From: an uncultured bacterium
Lineage (GTDB): Bacteria > Verrucomicrobiota > Kiritimatiellia > RFP12 > UBA1067
Direction: 5' to 3'
Length of the DNA stretch: 14,815 nt
NCBI GenBank assembly: GCA_900547945.1
Contig: URIT01000080.1
Span: forward strand, 1 to 14,815
The notes under the pieces are model-generated. The model made no database searches. It was not told the DNA's origin and was given only the letters and a program-made list of their open reading frames with translations. Numbering within the stretch: the first letter of the stretch is position 1; every line of letters starts with the position of its first letter. The translations under genes and the position numbers were made by a program. Positions 9,615 to 14,815 of the stretch are shown here, piece after piece.

Positions 9615-10976
9615 ATGCGCTACGCGATCATCTCGGACGTCCATGCGAACGAGACCGCGCTCCGGGCGGTTCTCGCGGATGCCGCCGATGCGCGTGCGGA
9701 GAAGATCATTTGCCTCGGTGACGTACTCGGATACGGTCCCGATCCGGTCGCGGCGCTTGAGCTCGTCTACCGCCGGGCGCATGTGTGCCTTGCGGGCAAC
9801 CACGACGATGCCGTGTCGGGACGGTTCCCCGTGGAGGACTTCACCTCCTTTGCCGCCGCCGCCGTGGCGCGGCACCGCGCGGCGCTCGCGCCTTCCGCGC
9901 TCGACTGGCTGCGCCACCTGCCGCATGTCTGCGATTTCCCCGGTCCGGCGGGGGGCTTCGCCTGTGCGCACGGCGAGTTCTCGGATCCCACGCGGTTCAA
10001 CTACGTGCTGGAGCCGTCTGACGCGCGGCCCTCCTGGCGCGCGCGCGCCGAACCGCTCCTCTTCGTCGGCCACAGCCACAAGCCCGGCATCTTCGTGCTG
10101 GGAACGAGCGGCGAGCCGCATGCGCTGGAGCCGATGGACTTCGTGCTGGAGCCGGGCAAGCGCTACCTCGTCAACGTGGGAAGCGTGGGGTATCCCCGCA
10201 GTGGCGTGTGCCGCAGCTTCTACTGCCTCTACGATGACGGAACGGGCACGGTCTCCTTCCGCTCGCTGCCCTTTGATCTGGAGGGCTACCGCGCGAAGAT
10301 GAACGGACAGGGGCTTGACGAGGCGCCCTGGATGCGCGCGCGCGCGGAGGAGCGCCGCCACGCCGAGGTACGGGGCGCCGAACGTTTCGGAAAGTCCGGG
10401 AAGGAAAAAAAGAAGAAAACGGCGCCCGTTGCCCCTTCCTTCGCCGCTCCGCCCGCCCCGGCCCCGCGTCCGCACGGACCGTTCGGGGCGGCGTTCGTCG
10501 TGGGCGCGCTCGTCGTGGCGCTCGCGGGCGTGTGGTGCGCGGCGCACTTCGTGAGCGCCCTGCCGCCGCGCGAGGATCTGTCGGACGTGAAGATCGCCGA
10601 AGTACCGGGTCCGGAGGTGCTCGCGCCGCCACCCGTTGTGCCCGCCGCGTCGCCGACGCAGCTTGGTCCCGTGGTCGAACGGCGCCGCTGCACGGTGCCG
10701 GCGGGAGACCGGCGGCTGCGCTTTGCCGTGAGGCTGAAGAAGGGCGGCGCGCCCGTGTGGGTGCGCCTGCGCTTCGAGGACGGCAACGGGGCGTCCGTCG
10801 GCGACGGCCTCTGGTATCAGGGCGTGCGCCTCTCGAAGCGTTCGCCGAGGAAGGGGCTCGTCGCGCCGGAGGGCGCCACGGCCGCGTTCATCGAGGTTCT
10901 GAAGGCGCATGAGGCCGATGCGTGCGAGGTCGCCGAGTTGGTGTTGGAGCCTTTCAAGGAAAGGGTGGAGAAATGA
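9615..10976 (+). CDS. Membrane-anchored metallophosphoesterase with an outer beta-rich domain
   Basis: This 453-residue protein has three parts. Residues 1 to about 230 are a calcineurin-like phosphoesterase with the metal motifs intact: SDVHAN (Asp8, His10), CLGDVLGYG, AGNHDDA, CAHGEF and GHSHKPG. A Lys-rich then Ala/Pro-rich linker (about 262-289) leads to one membrane segment (about 290-316, FVVGALVVALAGVWCAAHFV). The basic linker suggests the enzyme faces the cytoplasm and the last 137 residues face outward. That part is beta-rich (RFAVRL, VWVRLRFEDG, APEGATAAFIEV), reminiscent of ligand- or sugar-binding sandwiches. The start at 9615 follows AAGGGGG. It sits 13 bases after proB and overlaps proA by ATGA, so it is transcribed and translationally coupled with proline synthesis. 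Substrate unknown: a phosphodiester, nucleotide or phosphoprotein are all possible. Confidence 0.85.
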   Translation: MRYAIISDVHANETALRAVLADAADARAEKIICLGDVLGYGPDPVAALELVYRRAHVCLAGNHDDAVSGRFPVEDFTSFAAAAVARHRAALAPSALDWLRHLPHVCDFPGPAGGFACAHGEFSDPTRFNYVLEPSDARPSWRARAEPLLFVGHSHKPGIFVLGTSGEPHALEPMDFVLEPGKRYLVNVGSVGYPRSGVCRSFYCLYDDGTGTVSFRSLPFDLEGYRAKMNGQGLDEAPWMRARAEERRHAEVRGAERFGKSGKEKKKKTAPVAPSFAAPPAPAPRPHGPFGAAFVVGALVVALAGVWCAAHFVSALPPREDLSDVKIAEVPGPEVLAPPPVVPAASPTQLGPVVERRRCTVPAGDRRLRFAVRLKKGGAPVWVRLRFEDGNGASVGDGLWYQGVRLSKRSPRKGLVAPEGATAAFIEVLKAHEADACEVAELVLEPFKERVEK

Positions 10977-12205
10977 CGGTTGAAGATGAAATCCGGGACC
11001 TGGGGAAGAGGGCGCGCGCCGCGTCGCGCGCGCTGCGGACGCTGGAGACGCGCGACAAGAATGCTGCGTTGCTGTCCGTGGCGGAGGCGCTGGAGGCGGC
11101 CGAACCGCAGATCGCGGCGGCGAATGCGGAGGATGTCGCGGCCGCGCGCGCGGCGGGCCTTGCGCCCGCGCTCGTCGACCGGCTCACGCTCACGCCCGCG
11201 CGGTTCCGCGCGATGGTGGACGGCGTGCGCTTCGTGGCGCAGCTGCCCGACCCCGTGGGCGAGACGCTGCTGGAGCGCGACCGCCCGAGCGGCATCCACA
11301 TCGTGAAGGTGCGCGAACCGCTGGGCGTCGTCGCCGTCGTCTTCGAGTCGCGTCCGAACGTCTTCGTCGACACGGCGGCGCTCTGCTTCAAGACCTCGAA
11401 CGCGATCATCCTGCGCGGCGGGAAGGAGGCGCTGCGTTCGAACCGGGCGCTCGCCGAGGCCGTGCAGAAGGGGCTCGCGCGCTGGTGCGGCACGGCGCAT
11501 CCGTCCGTGCTCCTCGACGCGGTGCTGCTTGTGCAGACGACGGACCACGCGGGCGTGCGCGCGCTCGTGCGGATGCCGGAGTACGTGGATGTGGCGATCC
11601 CGCGCGGCGGCGAGCGCCTGATCCGCGCGATGTGCGAGGCGGCGCTCGTCCCCGTCCTCAAGCACTACAAGGGCGTCTGCCACGTCTACGTGGACGACAA
11701 GGCCGACCTCGCGATGGCGCTTGCGATCCTCGACAACGCGAAGGTCCAGCGTCCGAGCGCCTGCAACGCGGCGGAATGCCTGCTCGTCCACGAAAGGCTT
11801 GCGCCGCTTTTCCTGCCGATGGTGCGGGCGTGGGCGGCGGATCGGGGCGTCGTGCTGCACGAGACGGAGCAGGACTGGGGACGCGAGTTCCTGTCTCTTG
11901 AGATGAACGTGGGGATCGTCCGCGACGTCCATGCGGCGATCGACCACATCAACCGCCACGGCTCGCACCATTCCGACTGCATCGTGACGAACGACGCCGC
12001 GCGGGCGCGGGCGTTCCTGCGCCTCGTCGATTCGGCGGCCGTCTACCACAACGCCTCGACGCGCTTCACGGACGGCGCCGAGTTCGGCATGGGCGCCGAG
12101 ATCGGCATCTCCACGGACAAGCTCCACGCGCGCGGTCCGATGGGCCTGGAGGAGCTGACCACCTACAAGTACGTCGTCACGGGCGACGGCACCGTCAGGA
12201 AGTGA
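10973..12205 (+). CDS. proA: Gamma-glutamyl phosphate reductase
   Basis: This enzyme reduces gamma-glutamyl phosphate with NADPH to glutamate 5-semialdehyde, which cyclises on the way to proline. The 410 residues are full length for the family (E. coli 417). Visible blocks are EPLGVVAVVFESRPNV, AIILRGGKEA, the catalytic-Cys segment RPSACNAAECLLVHE (Cys264), and the ending FGMGAEIGISTDKLHARGPM. The ATG at 10973 overlaps the TGA of the phosphoesterase gene (ATGA) and GGAG lies very close upstream, so translation is probably coupled. An earlier in-frame start at 10922 would only add residues unlike the family. Together with proB it supplies two of the three steps to proline; proC is not in this window. 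Its stop codon lies at the edge of a TTAAGT tandem array. Confidence 0.96.
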   Translation: MTVEDEIRDLGKRARAASRALRTLETRDKNAALLSVAEALEAAEPQIAAANAEDVAAARAAGLAPALVDRLTLTPARFRAMVDGVRFVAQLPDPVGETLLERDRPSGIHIVKVREPLGVVAVVFESRPNVFVDTAALCFKTSNAIILRGGKEALRSNRALAEAVQKGLARWCGTAHPSVLLDAVLLVQTTDHAGVRALVRMPEYVDVAIPRGGERLIRAMCEAALVPVLKHYKGVCHVYVDDKADLAMALAILDNAKVQRPSACNAAECLLVHERLAPLFLPMVRAWAADRGVVLHETEQDWGREFLSLEMNVGIVRDVHAAIDHINRHGSHHSDCIVTNDAARARAFLRLVDSAAVYHNASTRFTDGAEFGMGAEIGISTDKLHARGPMGLEELTTYKYVVTGDGTVRK

Positions 12206-12297
12206 TTAAGTGATTAAGTGGTTAAGTAGTTAAGTTGTGGTTAAGTGGTTAAGTAGTTAAGTTGTGGTTAAGTGGTTTAGTAGTTAAGTAGTTAAGT
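12204..12297. repeat. Tandem array of the 8-mer NGTTAAGT
   Basis: About eleven copies of an 8-base unit, mostly GGTTAAGT or AGTTAAGT, run from the proA stop codon into the leader of the next gene. A higher-order 27-base unit (8+8+11, the last reading TGTGGTTAAGT) occurs at 12220-12246 and again at 12247-12273, followed by a 24-base variant with GGTTTAGT. It is AT-rich against GC-rich surroundings and non-coding. No spacers are present, so it is not CRISPR. It could vary in length by replication slippage. Confidence 0.9.
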
Positions 12298-12342
12298 CGT
12301 TGAGCGTTCGGGCCTCAAATGAAAGACTGGAAGGAGAAAAAC

Positions 12343-13617
12343 ATGACCGTTGATACACTGTGCGTCCAGGGCGGCTGGCAGCCGAAGAAGGGCGAGCCGC
12401 GCCAGGTGCCGATCTACGCCTCGACCACCTTCAGGTACGAGACGAGCGAGCAGATGGCCGACCTCTTCGACCTGAAGGTGAGCGGCTACTTCTACACGCG
12501 CCTCGCGAACCCCACGAACGATCAGGTCGCGAAGAAGATCGCGGCGCTGGAGGGGGGCGTGGCGGCGATCCTCACGAGCTCGGGGCAGGCCGCCTCGACG
12601 TTCGCAATCCTCAACCTCTGCGGGGCGGGCGACCACGTCGTCGCCTCCGCGCAGATCTACGGCGGCACGTTCAACCTGCTCGCCGTCTCCCTGAAGAAGC
12701 TCGGCATCGAGACGACGTTCGTCGACCCGAAGGCCCCGCCGGAGGAGATCGCGCGCGCGTTCCGCCCGAACACGAAGTGCGTCTTCGGCGAGACAGTCGC
12801 GAACCCGAGCGGCGTCGTCCTCGACATCGCGAAGTTCGCCGAGGCCGCCCACCGCTTCGGCGTGCCGCTCATCGTGGACAACACGTTCCCGACGCCGGTC
12901 CTCTGCCGTCCCTTCGAATTCGGCTGCGACATCGTGACGCACGCGACGACGAAGTACATGGACGGACACTCTTCGCAGGTTGGCGGCTGCATCGTCGACA
13001 GCGGCGCCTTCGACTGGTCCCGGTACCCCGACCGCTTCGCCGGCCTCGTCGCGCCCGACCCCTCCTACCACGGCCTCTCCTACGTGAAGAGTTTCGGCAA
13101 GATGGCCTACATCGTCAAGTGTACCGCCCAGCTCATGCGCGACTACGGCGCGATCCCCTCGCCGTTCAACGCCTTCCTGCTGAACATCGGCCTCGAATCG
13201 CTCCACGTGCGCATCCGCCGCCATGCGGAGAGCGCGCTCAAGATCGCGACGTGGCTGCGCGCGCAGGAGAAGGTCGCGTGGGTCAACTTCGCGGGCCTCC
13301 CCGACTCCCCCGACCACGCGCTCGTGGTGAAGCAGTTCAAGGGACCGAGCCCCTGCGGCGTGATGACGTTCGGCATCAAGGGCGGGCGCGAGGCGTCCAT
13401 CCGGTTCATGGACGCCCTCAAGCTCATCGGCATCGTCACGCACGTCGCCGACGCCTGGAGCTGCGTCCTCCACCCCGCCTCGCACACGCACCGCCAGCTG
13501 ACCGACGAACAGCTTGTGGCCGCCGGCATCCCGCCGGACCTCATCCGCTTCTCGGTGGGACTCGAAGACCCCGACGACCTCATCGCCGACCTGAAGCAGG
13601 CGCTGGAGAAGTGCTAG
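12343..13617 (+). CDS. metY: O-acetylhomoserine sulfhydrylase (PLP-dependent)
   Basis: This enzyme joins O-acetylhomoserine with sulfide to give homocysteine and acetate, the direct sulfhydrylation route to methionine. The 424 residues match the Cys/Met-metabolism PLP family. The PLP lysine is Lys204 in THATTKYMDGHSS. Other blocks are IYASTTFRYE, YTRLANPTND (phosphate-binding Tyr-Arg), SSGQAASTFAIL, VDNTFPTPVL and the ending RFSVGLEDPDDLIADL. The long form with an N-terminal DTLCVQGGW fits MetY rather than the shorter MetB/MetC. The ATG at 12343 has AAGGAG six bases upstream; an ATG at 12319 lacks one. No SAM riboswitch or clear promoter is visible upstream, only the TTAAGT array. A transpeptidase gene follows after five bases. 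Methionine gamma-lyase is the main alternative within the family. Confidence 0.92.
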   Translation: MTVDTLCVQGGWQPKKGEPRQVPIYASTTFRYETSEQMADLFDLKVSGYFYTRLANPTNDQVAKKIAALEGGVAAILTSSGQAASTFAILNLCGAGDHVVASAQIYGGTFNLLAVSLKKLGIETTFVDPKAPPEEIARAFRPNTKCVFGETVANPSGVVLDIAKFAEAAHRFGVPLIVDNTFPTPVLCRPFEFGCDIVTHATTKYMDGHSSQVGGCIVDSGAFDWSRYPDRFAGLVAPDPSYHGLSYVKSFGKMAYIVKCTAQLMRDYGAIPSPFNAFLLNIGLESLHVRIRRHAESALKIATWLRAQEKVAWVNFAGLPDSPDHALVVKQFKGPSPCGVMTFGIKGGREASIRFMDALKLIGIVTHVADAWSCVLHPASHTHRQLTDEQLVAAGIPPDLIRFSVGLEDPDDLIADLKQALEKC

Positions 13618-13622
13618 GCGGC

Positions 13623-14591
13623 ATGGCTCTCCGTTCGGCAAAGAACCTGCTCGCTTGCGTGGCGGCATTGTCCGGGTGCGGCGTTCTCTTCGGTGCGCCG
13701 CAGCCCTGCATGCCGCTGTCGCCCCGGGAGCAGCGCGTCCTCGCGCTCCAGATCAGCCTCGACCGCCGGGGGTTCTCCTGCAACACGCTCGACGGACAGT
13801 GCGGACGCAAGACGCAGGTGGCGCTTGCGACCTACTGCGCCGTGAACGGCCTCGCGTACGTTCCCGGCGCGGAGGCGACGGCGCATGCGCGGTTCTTCGC
13901 GGGGGAGACGAACCTTTTCGAGACGGTCGTCGTGACGGCGGCGGACCATGCGGCGTGCGGGCGGATTCCCGCCGCGCCCGCCGAGAAGGCGCAGCTCGCC
14001 ACGATGGGGTACGAATCCCTCGCGGAGATGTTCGCCGAACGCGGACACTGTTCCGTCACGCTCCTGCGGCGTCTCAACCCCGCGCTCGCCTGGCCGAACC
14101 CGCCCGCCGGCGCGCGCGTCGTCCTTCCCCGGACGACGCCCGTTGCGGTGCGCGGCGCCTCCCGCCGCTTCCCCCTCGGCGAGGCGAGCGTCCTGCGCGT
14201 CTCGCTCGCCCGCCTCGAAATCACGGCCTTCGACGCGGCGGGGCGGATGATCGGCCTCTTCCCCTGCTCGATCGCGGCGGAGAAGAGCAAGCGCCCCCCG
14301 GCCGGGGAGGTGCAGGTGACGGCGCTCGTCCCGAAGCCGAACTACACCTACACCGCGCCGCGTGCGGGGCCGGGCGGGCGCATCGCGCGCCACATCTACC
14401 CGCCCGGGCCGAACAACCCGGTCGGGACGTCGTGGATCGGCCTCTCCCTGCCCACCTACGGCATCCACGGCACGCCCTCCCCCGAGCGGATCGGCCGCGC
14501 GGAGTCGCATGGCTGCTTCCGCCTCGCGAACTGGAACGCGGAGAAGCTCCGCGGCATGTGCGACGTCGGCACGAGCGTCGTCATCGAATAG
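13623..14591 (+). CDS. L,D-transpeptidase (YkuD) with peptidoglycan-binding domains
   Basis: This exported enzyme is predicted to form 3-3 cross-links in peptidoglycan or attach proteins to it. In 322 residues it has an N-terminal signal (1-25) with a lipobox-like LSGC at 16-19, so it may be a lipoprotein; ordinary cleavage after FGA is the alternative. A PG_binding_1-like segment spans about 32-78 (LALQISLDRRGF, LDGQCGRKTQVAL). A LysM-like segment spans about 121-170 (SLAEMFAERG, LLRRLNP, VVLP). The YkuD domain follows from about 185, with GIHGTPSPERIG (His282) and ESHGCFRL (catalytic Cys298), all intact. The protein has many additional Cys, which may form disulfides outside the cell. It begins five bases after metY with a weak ribosome binding site (AGGCGG), so it is probably co-transcribed, with no obvious functional link. 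Confidence 0.9.
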   Translation: MALRSAKNLLACVAALSGCGVLFGAPQPCMPLSPREQRVLALQISLDRRGFSCNTLDGQCGRKTQVALATYCAVNGLAYVPGAEATAHARFFAGETNLFETVVVTAADHAACGRIPAAPAEKAQLATMGYESLAEMFAERGHCSVTLLRRLNPALAWPNPPAGARVVLPRTTPVAVRGASRRFPLGEASVLRVSLARLEITAFDAAGRMIGLFPCSIAAEKSKRPPAGEVQVTALVPKPNYTYTAPRAGPGGRIARHIYPPGPNNPVGTSWIGLSLPTYGIHGTPSPERIGRAESHGCFRLANWNAEKLRGMCDVGTSVVIE

Positions 14592-14815
14592 CGCTTCAAG
14601 GGAAAGGTCTCGTCATGGTCTCCACGCCCGTCACCGTGTCGTTCAAGGCCCGCGACTTCCCGCTTGCCGACTGACGCGGGGACGATGCGGCATACTTCTT
14701 CCGGTGCCCGGACGCGGCGGCGTGCGTCCCTTCCCCGGATGCGGAATCTCGCGTCGCCTGCACCCTTATCCCGATTTTTTGAATAGGCCCTGATTTCTCG
14801 GACGCAAAACGGCGT
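14592..14815. other. Downstream region with one tiny open frame
   Basis: I see no convincing gene. An ATG at 14615 with AGGGAAAGG 8 bases upstream opens a 19-residue frame (MVSTPVTVSFKARDFPLAD) that stops at 14674. Reading on past the TGA in the same frame gives 34 more codons, but they resemble nothing I know. A weak hairpin GGACGC/GCGTCC lies at 14710-14729. It may be a tiny gene, a remnant, or the leader of a gene beyond the window. Confidence 0.25.

Noticed and set aside
10532..10912. Separate overlapping gene in the -1 frame of the phosphoesterase
   Set aside because: It is an Arg/Gly/Ala-rich shadow typical of GC-rich DNA; only the slippery site was kept, as a low-interest note.
12204..12297. 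CRISPR-like array
   Set aside because: The units are 8 bases with no unique spacers and no cas genes nearby, so it is a simple tandem repeat.
12298..12342. SAM or other methionine riboswitch upstream of metY
   Set aside because: Only 45 bases lie between the TTAAGT array and the start codon, and no conserved aptamer pairing is seen.

Overview
The window is GC-rich bacterial DNA (mid-60s percent by eye) with strong G/C third-position bias. It carries central-metabolism and biosynthesis genes, almost all on the plus strand. Pyruvate:ferredoxin oxidoreductase points to an anaerobe. A secreted GH127-type glycosidase and a dispersed GC-rich inverted repeat would fit a gut-type member of the PVC group, for example Kiritimatiellota. 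That placement is inference from gene style only; there is no rRNA or other marker here.

Layout: (1) 1-1200, class II fructose-bisphosphate aldolase under a near-consensus sigma70-type promoter, followed by a strong hairpin. (2) 1234-4896, a 1197-residue pyruvate:ferredoxin oxidoreductase with its own promoter. (3) 4897-5317, a 421-base spacer with two copies of an inverted-repeat element 120 bases apart, a small hairpin, and a textbook terminator whose loop overlaps the next promoter. (4) 5318-5921, an antitoxin/PIN-toxin pair, less GC-rich than its neighbours. (5) 5958-8621, half a copy of the repeat abutting a consensus promoter, then a GH127-like secreted glycosidase gene broken by one in-frame TAG. 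(6) 8653-8763, another copy of the repeat ending just before an extended -10 promoter. (7) 8789-12205, a proline operon: glutamate 5-kinase, an unusual membrane-anchored metallophosphoesterase, and gamma-glutamyl phosphate reductase. (8) 12204-12297, a tandem array of the 8-mer NGTTAAGT that begins on the proA stop codon. (9) 12343-14591, O-acetylhomoserine sulfhydrylase followed five bases later by an L,D-transpeptidase. (10) 14592-14815, no convincing gene.

How the genes work together: the aldolase and PFOR are lower glycolysis and its anaerobic exit to acetyl-CoA. proB and proA perform the first two steps of proline synthesis, with a phosphoesterase between them that is translationally coupled to proA. 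The sulfhydrylase makes homocysteine for methionine, and the transpeptidase acts on the cell wall. The stretch from 4903 to about 8763 (repeats, toxin-antitoxin, broken glycosidase) looks like an accessory segment between housekeeping blocks. I found no complete new defence or mobile system. The best leads are the phosphoesterase fused to a membrane segment and outer domain, the repeat family, and the TTAAGT array.
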